A program made the position numbers and the translations under genes. Shown here piece after piece: positions 44,922-55,970 of a stretch of 64,000 nt of DNA. Location: assembly GCA_948474755.1 (NCBI GenBank), contig CAOLHI010002516.1, positions 21,001-85,000 on the forward strand. Direction: 5' to 3'. Every line of letters starts with the position of its first letter. Position 1 is the first letter of the stretch. Under the pieces are notes generated by a model, which was given only the letters and a program-made list of their open reading frames with translations, was not told where the DNA came from and made no database searches. This stretch comes from Ctenosaura bakeri. Lineage: Eukaryota; Chordata; Lepidosauria; Squamata; Iguanidae.

Positions 44922-46790
44922 TTGTTAACTGCCGTCAATTTTGCTTTGATTTATGGTGGCTCTGTGAGACTTCCAAGAGCCCCTGTAATTAACAGCCTTG
45001 TCTTGCAAACTCAAGGCCATGGCTTCCTTGAGTGAGCCTATTGGCTTGTAATGAGGTCTTCTTTTACTATCGCCTTCAACTTTACCAAGCGCATTTTCAT
45101 CTTTTCTAACGAACCATGTCATCTCATGACAAGTCCAAAGTACAATAGCCTCAGTTTAGTTATTTTGGTTTCTTTTTTTTAATGGTAAAAATAAATCTTT
45201 ACAAATCCATATCTCCTGAGAAGCAATTAGCATAAAAAGCATAACAAAACCACTACCCAGTTCATAGTACACAGCATACAATACATCACACAAAACAACA
45301 TACAGTGCAACATACCACATGCCACCTAACATACAATAACCCTTCTACAATAAAGAAGAAGAAAGAATGGGAAAGAAGGAAGGCAAAATAATATAATCGT
45401 AATTCTATTACATCTATTAATTCTGTTAATTCAATAGTCTTAATTTTACATCTGAGATTAAGACCATTATGTTAATTGAGCTTAACAAATAGAGAACCTT
45501 ACTATTTGTTTCTAATATTGTTATAAAAGCTATTTAGCAAATAAAGTATTACAATAGGACTAAACTATAAACATGTTGGTTTCTAAAGACAGTTCAGGCT
45601 AAATTTGCTCTTGGATCCATTTATTTGTCTTTTTGTCAGTCCACAGTATCCATAAAACTTCTTCAAGCACAACATTTGAAATGTGTTGATTTTTTTTCCC
45701 TTTCAGCTTCCTTCACTGATCATTTCACACCCATATATAGAAATGAAAAATACTATGTCATGAATTATTCTGACATTGGTATTTAGCAATGCATATTTAC
45801 ATTTGAGGATCTTATCTAGTTCTTTCACAGCTGTCCTTCTAAATTTTAGTCTTCCTCTGATTCCTTGGCATTTTGAATACTGACTGGGTCCAGCTATACA
45901 AAATATTTAACAAATTCAATGTCTTCATAATCTACTTTAAAGTTATGCAGATCTTATGTAGTCATCATTTTTAACTTGATATTCAAATGTAACCATGCTT
46001 TTGCACTTTCTTCCTTACTTTTCATCAGTAGTTTTCTGTCTTTGTTTTTTTCTGCTAGTAGTATGTTCTCATCTACACATCTGCATTAGTGAATTTCTTC
46101 CACCAGTTTTCACACCTCCTTCTTCTGAGTCTAATCCCATTTTCCATATGATATGTTCTGTATATGAATTAAACAAATAGATAAAATTGCACCATTGTCT
46201 GATATTCTTGTCAATTAGAAACCATTCTGGGTTTGTCTCCCCCCCCCGTAATCCATCCTCACAGTGGCCTCTAGTCCAGAGTATGGGAATGGTCATATGT
46301 GGTGGCAATCTATAGCTTTGAATGATCCATGCAGTCAAAGGCTTTACTACAATCTAAGAAGTACAGGCTGATTTTCATCTGTAATCCTTTAGCATATGTT
46401 TGCCGTATGATCTCTAATGCCTCTTCCTTTTCTGAACAGGTTGGACATGTAGCATTAGTCACCCCATATACAGCAAACAGTCTTTATTGTAAAATCTTGA
46501 GAATAACTTTGCTTACATGCAAGATTAATTCAATAATCCAGTGTACGTTTTAAAATCTCTGGTATTCCCTTTCTTGGGGACTGGGGTATATATTGAGCAT
46601 TCCCAGTCTGTTGGTCACTGTTTCATTTTCTATATTTGTTGACAGATTTTTGTAAAAATTTGGATGGGTTCTATCCATTTCATCTGTCCCTAGTGCTTTA
46701 TTCTTCTGATGTGCCTTGAGGGTAGCTTCCATTGCACTTTGTGGGTTCACCATCGAAAAGTTCTTCATTGAATAATGGGATGGTGAATAT
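44922..46790 (-). pseudogene. RTE/BovB-like LINE, 3' half, decayed
   Basis: In minus sense the protein remnants include the RT thumb/C-terminal phrases of RTE elements (for example LGKVEGDSKRR…SLKEAMALSLQ at 44925-45122). The DNA also follows the same element for 1.6 kb: plus-strand TCATGTCATCTCATGAC; TTTTTGTCAGTCCACAGTAT; GATTCCTTGG; CTAGTAGTATGTTCTCATC; TTTTCACACCTCCTTCTTC; AGTCAAAGGCTTTACTACAA. Stops and frameshifts are frequent. The 3' end (44922-44970) resembles the tails of the (AAC)n SINEs. It is interrupted at 45174-45575 by another retroposon. L2-clade assignment is an alternative. Confidence 0.75.
45174..45575 (-). mobile_element. Retroposed insert in the RTE-like LINE
   Basis: TTGGTTTCT occurs at 45165-45173 and 45576-45584, a 9-bp target duplication. 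The insert starts with a T-run on the plus strand, meaning a poly(A) tail on the minus strand, next to the left duplication. These are hallmarks of LINE-1-type target-primed insertion. The body resembles a truncated retroelement 3' end; its family is not identified. Confidence 0.8.
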
Positions 46791-47236
46791 TTGCCTTTCC
46801 AGCCTTGAAGTATAAAGTCCTTTAGCTACAGTACAGGCATGTATTTTGGCCATCTGTTAAATTCTAAGTCATAAGACTATAATTTAAAAAGTACTTATAT
46901 GTCTCAAAATATCAAAAGTTTTTGTTTTGCCAGAAAGATGTGATCACTGGGCATACCCATGTCATTTGCCACAAGTCATCCCAGTTTCTAAAAGTGGCAG
47001 AGGGGTGAGCAGGGGAATAACTGAATGGATAAGGACAATAGTGACAAGAAGGCTTCTCATGCTATTTGATGTGGTGCATTGGCATTCCTTTCCCAATGTG
47101 TCAAGGACTTGTACATTATCTCTGTCATGTTACTGCTGTATTTGCATAGAAACTTCCTGCAGACTGGCAGCTGATGGTTTGTGACTGGGAACATTCCACA
47201 GCCCACTGCTTGGAGTAATTCTTTTCTACAAGACAG
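46791..47236. other. No supported feature
   Basis: Unremarkable sequence, with no exon or element recognised. Confidence 0.35.
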
Positions 47237-47380
47237 TATGATGCTATCATGCCTAAAAGAAATGGTAGAAATGAATCTTTGTTAAAGCAACCTTCTTTGA
47301 AACTGGTGACCAGATGTTCCACTCTGCCCTAGGATCTGCCCTTCTCCAAGGAGTAAAATTTCCTTTCTCTTACATTTTCT
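47237..47380 (+). repeat. 144-bp direct repeat, left copy
   Basis: From TATGATGCTATCATGCC to CTTTCTCTTACATTTTCT. It matches 50059-50202 with only a handful of differences and no gaps. Confidence 0.9.
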
Positions 47381-47513
47381 CCCCTTTCAAACAGCAGAAG
47401 GTATATCAGAGAGATTCTGTGACCTTCAATTGTTGGATGAAGAGAAGAGATTCCTCCTCTTCCCTACTCCATGCCTCTGCTGCATTTTGCATTTTAAAAA
47501 TTATCCATTACAG

Positions 47514-47746
47514 CAAGTGTGGTGTAGTAGTTTGAGCGTGTGACTATAACTCTGGAGACCAGGATTCCAATCTCTGCTCAGCTGTGGAAACTCACTGGGT
47601 GACCTTGGGCAAGTTGCACTCTCTCAACCTCAGAGGAAGGCTATGGCAGAGCCCCTTCTGAAAAAAATCTTGCCAAGAAAACTGTGTAGGAGTTACCCTT
47701 AGGGTCACCATTAGTCGGAAGTGACTTGAAGGCACACAACCAGAAC
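47514..47746 (+). repeat. tRNA-derived SINE with (AAC)n-type tail
   Basis: Full-length copy: GTGTGGTGTAGTAGTTTGAG head, GACCAGGATTCCAATC B-box region, CACTGGGTGACCTTGGGC, CTCAACCTCAGAGGAAGG, then GTCGGAAGTGACTTGAAGGC. The tail is short (ACACAACCAG). Confidence 0.9.
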
Positions 47747-48004
47747 ATTGCAGCTAGGAAGGGAAAGGCTATTGCTTCCCTTTTGCAGTGCTGCAGCTGC
47801 CCATACCCACCTCACACAATGCAGTGAGAATTATATTTTAAAATTACTGTTCTTTTTGTGCCAGCTGGAGTTTCTCACTAGCCCTATTAAAGTACAGTGT
47901 GTGTATATGAGTATTCTCCACCTGCTCTATAGCTATTGGGACAAGATTGACCTGGCAAAATAAGAGTTTGCAACTGACTTTTTAGTGGCATAGTTGTTTT
48001 TTCT

Positions 48005-48130
48005 TTAATTTATTTATATATTGTTTAGCTTCTTTCAGCCTGTTAGGGCCTCCAAAGAGATGTACAACAAATCAAAACAGATATAAATATTATTCAAAAA
48101 CAACCCAAAACAATTATTAAAAGTCCATTT
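48005..48130 (-). repeat. SINE/LINE tail fragment
   Basis: TTTATTTATATATTGTTTAG followed by CAAAGAGATGTACAAC and A-rich stutter. Same class of tail as at 22.2 and 30.4 kb. Confidence 0.4.
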
Positions 48131-50058
48131 TAGAGACGTATATGCACACAAGTAAAACATGCCTTATTTGGTATGGTACTGCATTTTAATGTAAGCAACT
48201 AAAAAAATTGTTCTGGAGTCATATGTTCAGAAAAACTATTTTTTTAAAAGGTTTAAGCCTCTAAAAGGAAGTATTAAAATGCACGAAAACCATCCCATTC
48301 CAAACCTAGCAAGACTCTTCAGTGAGCTCTAAATAGGTGAATGAGATTTGAATCATGAATTTATCTCACTTTACAAAACGTTATGCAACCCAACCTCAAG
48401 TGAATAAATCATCAGCTCTGTGGTCCTCACATTAATCCATATTGATATTTTCTATACTTATTATTTCTGAAGTTTTTTTTCTAGCAGAAGCTGTCCAATA
48501 TTTACAGTAGCAGCAATTGACAGTTACATTATAATTATTCATTGGTGTATGACCACCTAGCTTGCATAATAAATAAATTTCTACTAAGGATACATGAGCC
48601 AGGATCCTATGTGGTCAAGATCTCACACAGTGGACTACAATCCAGAACTTTGATATTTTCTCTGCTTGTACAATGAGGCATTGCTGCAGGAACAAAGCCA
48701 AATGCAGCGATGAAGGGGAATTCTGCTCTGGGGAATTCTACTCTGTCAGCCTTGGAACAGGATCTAGGCCAAGGAAATAAAGAAGTATTGCTTTATTTTG
48801 ACATTTTATTGTTGATAACAGTTATTCAAGTATTGATATCAGTTCTGCAAAAGTCCTGCTGGCTGGGGAATTCTGGAAACAACAGTCTGAAAAAGTAATT
48901 TTCTGAACTCAGGATAGGTTATGAGTTGTATTTGTAAGACTACTGGTCCAATTGGTCCACTACTGCCAGCTGTCCAAAGTTTTGTTTTTTTAGGGGGAAG
49001 GTGCTTTGCTATTACTGCTATATGACATACTATTAAATAGAAATGCCAAGAAAAGAACTAATGTTTGTCCAAAACTTGTCCATAATAAGTTATAAATAAA
49101 AAGGTGAATAAGTGGGTCTTTTTTTTTTTTTGCAATAAATAAATAAATATAATTAAGTTGCAATAACATTGCAATGGAACAAGATATAACTTTGCTTATT
49201 TTCGAAGAAAACTAATTGTTTTAGTTACTTTCCTACTAACACAGTGTGTGTGGCCTCACTACTTAGGTATGTTTTGTACCACAGGCTTCTGGTGTTTGTA
49301 AAAAATGTAACAAAAACATTTCTACTAGTTTTTTTTTTTCAATTACAAAAAAGTAAAGAGTTACTTTAAAACTGTAATTATAATAGCAGCTGACAATATT
49401 TGTGCTTTGAAATAATCAATGTAATTAATTACACTTTAAAGCAACTTTCTGTTTTGTTCCTGAACTGGCTGCATTTCCAGGCCTTCCCAACTGTTCTTTC
49501 TCTGCCAGACACTGACACACATTACTGCAATAGCATAAGCTTTATGGTTGGTAAATGATGCAGTAGACGGTACACAGCAGAGAAGCATTCAAGTCCTGCT
49601 GACAGGATCCAGCATCCCCTCTCAGCCAAGTGGTCCCCAAACAAATTCTACTCAGAGTATCCCTTGGTCAGCAATTCAGCCCCCATTGCTGGTTTTATGG
49701 GGCACTTGGCTCTGGCTGATGGAGGATGGATTCGCAAGGGTTATTTAATGCAGAAGCAAACAAAGTGAATCAAAGTATGCAAACATGACCCACCCCAATA
49801 GCTATAGAAACTGTCCAAGCAGGTCAGCAGCAAGGAAAAAATTTAGTCCACCTGTTCTTTCTCCACCTTCATATTTTTTCCCAGTCTCAAATTGCAAAGT
49901 GAATATAAAATTGTCCAACAGGATCACTAGTAAAAATGAACGTATGCGCTATGAGGAACAGCATAGAGAGCTGGTATGTTTAGAGAAGGCAAAAGGGTGA
50001 CATGATAGTCAAAGACTTTTTTGACAATAGCTATGTGAAGGGTTTGCTATTTTGGTGG
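48131..50058. other. No supported feature
   Basis: AT-rich sequence with T-runs near 49120 and 49330. No exon or transposon terminus is visible. Confidence 0.4.
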
Positions 50059-50202
50059 TATGACGCTATCATGCCTAAAAGAGATGGTAGAAATGAATCT
50101 TTGTTAAAGCAACCTTCTTTGAAACTGGTGACCAGATGTTCCACTCTGCCCTAGGATCTGCCCTTCCCCAAGGAGTAAGATTTCCTTTCTCTTACATTTT
50201 CT
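50059..50202 (+). repeat. 144-bp direct repeat, right copy
   Basis: Second copy of 47237-47380. It ends at the first base of the L1-like 5' UTR (GGAAGATGGAGCAAGAGG at 50203). Confidence 0.9.
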
Positions 50203-52270
50203 GGAAGATGGAGCAAGAGGACTTCCAGCCAAGATGTCGGCGCAGCTGGTAGCCTGAACCACTGGCTCAGGACTACCTGCTGCGAATCCAAGGGGAAAAC
50301 ATCCCCTGGGGACCTCGGGGTCCCCTTTAAAAAACTCCCCCTTGGCAGGTAGGGAGAGCGGAGCAGCTCACAGTTCCCAAATTGTCCCGGCACCGGTGGA
50401 GAAGGGGAGGAGGAACTGGCACAGAAAGGACGGAGGACAGAGCTGAATGCCACGGATTCACAGCCAGTTGGATCTGATAAGCACTGGTGAGAACCGTTTT
50501 TAAAAGAAGAAGGGGTAACTCAAGTAACCAGTTGAACAAACAAGCTGAAGAGAAGTAAGATTTTAAAAGTCAAAACTAATTCCTACATTCGGTATCTTAT
50601 TGGGGTTGTCTGTTGTGGATGTGGAGAGCGAAGTGTTGTGGAGTGGTGGTGACGGGGAAGACTCGGAGGCTGTAATGGCAGATGTGATGTGCTGAAATCG
50701 AGCTGGAAAGTGATGCTTCCTCCCTTGGAAGTAATTGATCGAGCTCCCCCCCTCTAAGCTCGAGCGCTAACTTTGTAATCGGAAACTTGTGGAGAAGTTG
50801 TATATTTGTTGGGATTGTAGTTTTAAAAAGAACCTTTGTTTCAAGTGCTTGCTTTTGACTTTCTTTTTATAAGACTGAGAGAAAGGGGGAAGGAGGAGAG
50901 GATTTTGAAGATCAGCGGGGGGAAGTGATGGAGCACACTCCATTAGAGATGACAGTAAGATTTTTTCTTGTTTTTATCTGCGAAGAGAAATGCTTGGATC
51001 TTTACTCATATTGACATATTTTAATGAATTTTAAGATTTTAATGTGGAATAGTTTTTAAAGAATTTTAAGGATTTGATGTGGATTAGTCTCATCAAGAGA
51101 GGTGAAGAGGAGATGAGATAGAACAGAAGTTATGGACAAATGAAATATTTTAATGAACTATAAGATTTTATTGAGGAATAGTCTTTCTTTCTTCTTTTTT
51201 ATAAAATTTTTTTTTTAAGGATCTGATGTGGAACAGCCTCATCAAGACAGGTGAAGAGGTGAAGAGTTAGAGTGTTACGACTGTAAAATAACTTTGAAAT
51301 AGAAACTTGATGACAAATGAACTGTAAGTAGTACTAACGAATTTAAAAGGTGGAATGTATAAGACTGAGGTTTTCCTCTTTTTCTAGTGGATGAACTTTG
51401 AATGAACTACTTTAAAGAACTTGTATAGTAAAGGAATTATGACTTTGGACAGATGGGAAGTTTTACTTGATTGACTAGCCCCTGATTTTTGAAATGAATT
51501 AGCCTCAAGAAGAGAAGTGAAGATCTTAAAAGAGACTGTTACCAGTAATTTTTAATTTTTAAAAGACTATTAAGATGAAATGGATTAGTATATGAACTGA
51601 AATTATAAATGAATTAATTTTTGGAAGTGACAAGTGATAGATGAAACAGATTGTAAGAAATCAGAATTTTGATATTGTAGATTTAGACATTATTGATTTT
51701 GTATTCTAAGACATTAGTTTTTTAAAAAATAGCAATAATATATAATAATATAATAAGTATATATATAGAAATAATATTGAAATATATAGGTTCTATAAAA
51801 TAGCAATTATTGGTATATAAAAGCTTTAATAATCATTGTAACAACTGATATATTGTAGAGAATAAGCTGTTTGAATGATTGTTTGATTTAGAGATTTAAT
51901 TTTACAGACTCTGGAATATATGTAGAAGGTAGTAGTAAGTAAAGGTATGGCTACAGGTCAGAAGAAGACAGCACAGACACAAATTCAACCACAAGTTTTA
52001 GAAAAGAGAGGATCTACAGGTTCTAAAACAATTGAGGTCAACAGGCTATTAGAAGAGCTTCAAAAATGAGAAATGATATGATGGAAGAATTAAATCACTC
52101 ACTCCCACAAGAACTATTGCGAAAGGAAAGAGGTGAAAAGTGGATAGAGGATTTAGAAAGGGATTGTAGATGGGGTGATACTGCACCTATCCTGAAGTCC
52201 ATGGTCTGGGAAGCAGCCAAAAAAAAAAAAAATGGAACTCAGCAAAGGAATGGCTGAAGAGATTACTCAA
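50203..52270 (+). pseudogene. L1-like LINE, 5' UTR and ORF1 start
   Basis: It begins GGAAGATGGAGCAAGAGGAC and CAAGATGTCGGCGCAGC, the style of an L1 5' end. A GC-rich leader (50203-50770) gives way to AT-rich tandem units at 51016-51275. An ORF1-like start (ATG at 51947) gives MATGQKKTAQTQ…LLEELQK and stops at 52067-52069 after 40 codons. A related frame continues at 52066 with NDMMEELNHSLPQEL. No ORF2 follows, so the copy is truncated at its 3' side or rearranged. The family assignment rests on layout and on resemblance to the L1-like remnant at 36-37.8 kb. Confidence 0.6.
51016..51275 (+). repeat. Two 129-bp tandem units in the L1-like 5' UTR
   Basis: ATATTTTAATGAATTTTAAG (51016) and ATATTTTAATGAACTATAAG (51145) begin two diverged units. 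Each contains GGATNTGATGTGGA, then CTCATCAAGA and GGTGAAGAGG. This is like the promoter monomers of some L1 families. Confidence 0.7.
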
Positions 52271-52920
52271 CTAACAGAGTGACAGTCTGCTAGTGTGGCA
52301 GGGCGTTCTCCAAAGAAAGTCTCAAAAACTAGGACTACTTGTAGGGCAGAACGTACCTCGAGGGCAAATCCTCTTCCAGGGAGAACAATAAGCTCCACAA
52401 AGGAAAGGATGCTCAACAATGGCGCATCATTTTACATGATGGTTTTATGATGTGCTGCCAGTGTTTCAGGGTCTTCTGGTTGCAACAGGTTGTAGTGTAA
52501 ATTTATGTAGATGGGCCTCGCCTTGTATGATTTTCCGGAATCACAAGTGCTCAACTTGGGGAAAACATGCTAATCCCCTCAAGTTGGCTCCTCTGTGGCT
52601 GAGGACCCTTTGTTTTTCGTGGGCTTGCACAGCTTGAGGTCTCCTTGGGCTACGTGACTGGGGATTTTACTGGCCTGACCTAGTTCTCGGTCATTCAACT
52701 GTTTTTGCCTACGTGCTCTTCCAGGCACTTCTCTGGCAAGGTGGATCACATTTCATATTAAAAATTGTAGTCCCCGGGATAGGGTGTACAGTGGGGTAAC
52801 AGGCTTCCTATGTGCATCTAGTTGGATATTGTGTTAAGAGAATGCTCGGCAAGACAGACTTTGGTCTGATCCAGCATGAATTTTCTTATGTTCTTATAAC
52901 ATAGAATTTATAATATTCCT
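52271..52920 (+). repeat. Repeat-like stretch ending in a LINE-type tail
   Basis: The end at 52850-52910 (ACTTTGGTCTGATCCAGCAT, then TTTTCTTATGTTCTTA) is the familiar 3' end of a vertebrate CR1-related retroposon. The upstream part is not identified. Confidence 0.4.
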
Positions 52921-52924
52921 TGCT

Positions 52925-52992
52925 GTCATGTGCCTTCAAGTTGTTCTCTACTTATGGAGACCCTATCATGGGGTTTTCTTGGCAAGATTTAG
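52925..52992 (-). repeat. Fragment of (AAC)n SINE or partner LINE tail
   Basis: The reverse complement reads AAATCTTGCCAAGAAAACCC, then CATGATAGGG and AACTTGAAGGCACATGAC, as in the SINE copies. Confidence 0.8.
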
Positions 52993-54307
52993 TTAGAGGG
53001 ATAGAAATCTGAAAACAATGGGAGCTTTCTTCTAATGGTATCTGTACTGTATATTGGGGGATGATATTGTCAGATTTGCAGATGGGGATGGAATGGTCAA
53101 ACCTCCTCTCTGCTCATTGTGGATTCTTTCCTGCCCCTAGTATTCAAAATTATAACCCTCTACATGTGACTGATAGCTATCAATTAAAGTCACATCAGCA
53201 TTGGCCCTGAGTCCATCTTCCCAATAGCAGGCTCCAATAAGATACTCCTGAAACCCATTTCAGAACACTCATCTGCAAATGGCAATTCCCAATAAACAGT
53301 TAAACATGAATAAAACCAATATAAGTGCATAGAATAAATAGGTTCTCAGAAACTAGCATCTCTCAACTAATCATATATACAGAAGTTGGTTTTCAAAGAA
53401 CTTACCTCAAATGAAGTATGTTTAGGATCTCAGTCATTGTAGATAAAAGCTAACATGTAGGAGTTTTCAAAGCAAATACCTCTCAAATGAAAATCTCATC
53501 TTTCCAAATCATCATCAGTGATGATTTGGGAAGATCGAATGGGGTATATAATGTTGGGAGTGGCAACCTTTGCATGCCTAATTAAATGGCTAGTTTGTTT
53601 GCATGTCTATTGTAAGCATAGAGAGATAGCCTAGAGAGAACTTCCTGTTTGTTGGTTAACACCTCTTCCTCCAGCACGTACACATTCCTTGTTCTTTAAA
53701 AGGTTCTCTTGGCATTTACTCCTCCTTTTTTCGTCTTCGCCTTTTGACCTGAAAGCAAGCTCTGAGATTTCCCAATAAGGATTATTTTCAGCAAGCATGT
53801 GAGTGCTTAATTTTCTTACTACCTTCTTCAAGAATTGAACCTGTATAGACTATGTACAAGATGTTGTGAGTAAACTCTTTTATATTTTAACCAAACTGTT
53901 TTTGTGTTTATTTTGAGCTAGATTAAATGTGTTTGGGGTGGTGTTACAGAAGTGGGACTGGTGATCTGTTCAACTTCCGTTTTTGTGCAATTACTAAAAA
54001 ACTCTGCTGATTGAGAGTCTCATTACCAAAGTCTCTCAATATCAAAGATCTTTTTTCAATTTCCCCAACATATAATATAGTGGAAAGTAGAAGTATTCTG
54101 ACATAGGTGAAACACTTTAAAGGATCTATAAAGTAGTAGTGTGTAAAGAGCTATCTGGGAATACTAGACAACAAGGGCAAGTACTGAATTTGATCAAATT
54201 AATTTTGGAAATTTAGTCATGGTTGTGAGAAAAAGAAGTTGTTAACATTAAAGAAATGCTTGCCACTCGTTGACCCATTAGCAATATATCACTAGCATTA
54301 AGTAAAA
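52993..54307. other. No supported gene; possible decayed LTR
   Basis: The part at about 53540-53950 ends with GGGGTGGTGTTACAGAAG and has TTTTATATTTTAACC upstream, like an LTR, but target duplications are missing. Nothing else is recognised. Confidence 0.3.
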
Positions 54308-55128
54308 TCTACGATATAAAAGTGAAAGTCTGTCTGTGAGTTTGTCTGTTTGTCTGCGTCAGGCAGGTGAAGACCTCATATGATTGACTCTGTAAGGTGA
54401 GAAGATCTCATATGATTGGTGGGCTGTGAAGACTCTATGGAATCCTGGGGTTGGCAGTTTAGGGAGGGGCCTTTAGAATTCTCAGCCAGAGAGCTCTTGG
54501 GCCTCAGGTCAGTTGCTATGGAGATGAGGCCTACCATCAATAAGGATGCCAGAAAACATTTGGGAGGCCTTTGTGAGAAAAATTTAAGTGGTATACACAA
54601 CATAGTTACAAGGTCTTTCCCCCTCACACAGTAGATTGTATGAAATTCAAAACAAAAAATGCTTCCAGAAAAATGTAAAGCCATTGCAGAAATTCAAAAG
54701 AAAGCAAAAAATATCAAAAGCCAATACATCAATGTCACCAGAGAACACAGATTGGATTGGGGACTATGGGGAAAAGTTACAGGTACCGGAATAGTCCAGT
54801 TGCTATGGACACAACACCTAGCAGCAAGGAGAGCAGTGTATTTCTATAGGAACTCAACCTCTGTATGTTAATAACTACAAATACTGATTGGATCAGGGAA
54901 TATGGAGAAAAGTTACAGGTACTGGAATAGGCCAGTTGCTATGGAGATGAGGCCTAGCAGCAAGGAGGACAGTGTATTCCCTCAGGAACCCAAACTGTGT
55001 ATATAAATAACTCTGAATACAAATTGCATTGGGAAATATGAGGAAAAGTTACAGGTACTGGAGAAGACAGCATGGTGAGTTCTTAAGAGGAACATAAAAT
55101 TCTGGGCAATGCTGGGTAAACATGCTAG
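54308..55128 (+). mobile_element. Non-autonomous Helitron
   Basis: It starts TCTACGATATAAAAGTGAAA and TCTGTCTGTGAGTTTGTC. It ends with the near-palindrome TCTGGGCAATGCTGGG followed 8 bases later by CTAG. The bases outside are A (54307) and T (55129), matching Helitron insertion between A and T. The interior holds a fragment of the palindromic MITE family (54435-54506) and a 136-bp tandem array. No Rep-helicase is encoded. The related minus-strand copy lies at 26944-27349. Confidence 0.88.
54752..55070 (+). repeat. 136-bp tandem array inside the Helitron
   Basis: Units begin at 54752, 54888 and 55024 (TTGGATTGGGGACTATG, TTGGATCAGGGAATATG, TTGCATTGGGAAATATG). Each includes GAAAAGTTACAGGTAC; the first two also have GTTGCTATGGA and CTAGCAGCAAGGA. 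The third is partial. Confidence 0.85.
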
Positions 55129-55140
55129 TATACTATGAGA

Positions 55141-55330
55141 ACCAGCATGCTGTAGTGGTTTGAGCATTGGACTGTAACCCTGGAGACCAGGGTTCAATTC
55201 CCCTCTCAGCTGTGGAACTCCACTGAGTGACTGTGCGTGTCACACACACTTAGTCCCAGAAAGACCCATAATAGGGTTGCCTTAGGGTTGCCATAAATTG
55301 GAAACAACTTGAAGGCACACAACAACAACA
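55141..55330 (+). repeat. tRNA-derived SINE with (AAC)n tail
   Basis: TGTAGTGGTTTGAGCATTGG head and GACCAGGGTTCAATTC B-box region, with an internal deletion and tail ACACAACAACAAC. It begins 12 bases after the Helitron end. Confidence 0.9.
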
Positions 55331-55569
55331 TACACTACTCACAACTGTTGCCACATTTAATGGAATTATGAAATGATTTTGGAGGTATCATTTTAAGTGT
55401 ACCTTCCAGTTGTCACTTACTGGCACTTTTTAATATCATTTTGTCTGAGAGCAATCTCTGATAAAAATTTAAGACGATTATATCAATGATATACTGATGC
55501 AGCTAACCACATAAATATTTAGGACTTTGGCTCTGTACTTTTCTATAAAAGTTTGTTCTAAGTCAGACT

Positions 55570-55962
55570 TAGGTCTTTTCCACAAGATGACACTTTTCTC
55601 GGTCACTGCGCTGCAAATTTGGGTATGGAAGGGAGCATATTAGCAATGCTCCCCTCCGCACTGCTCGCTCCCTGCAGAAGGGAGTGGGATAGCACAGCAC
55701 AGCTGGGCACTTGCCATTGCTGCACCGGGGCAGGAAGCATCACAATTGCACTTTCACAGCTTCTGCACAATGGTAAGTACAGGAGCACTGTGTGATGGGA
55801 GGTGTAAAATGTATTTTTTTCGTTTTTCAAACACTGCGTGAGTGTGACACTTTGTGACAGGATGTCAGTGGGACAGCAATGACATTGTGCAGAAGCATGA
55901 CCTACCAACCACTGCCATCCCATCACAGAAGTGACTCAGCAACATCATGCAGAAATGGCCTA
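55570..55962. mobile_element. MITE related to the GGCCATTTCC family
   Basis: It starts TAGGTCTTTTCCACA and ends TGCAGAAATGGCCTA, an inverted repeat. It is flanked by AGTCAGACT and AGTCAACT, an 8-bp duplication differing by one inserted base. The 8-bp size points to the hAT superfamily. ORFs inside are not genes. Confidence 0.65.
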
Positions 55963-55970
55963 AGTCAACT

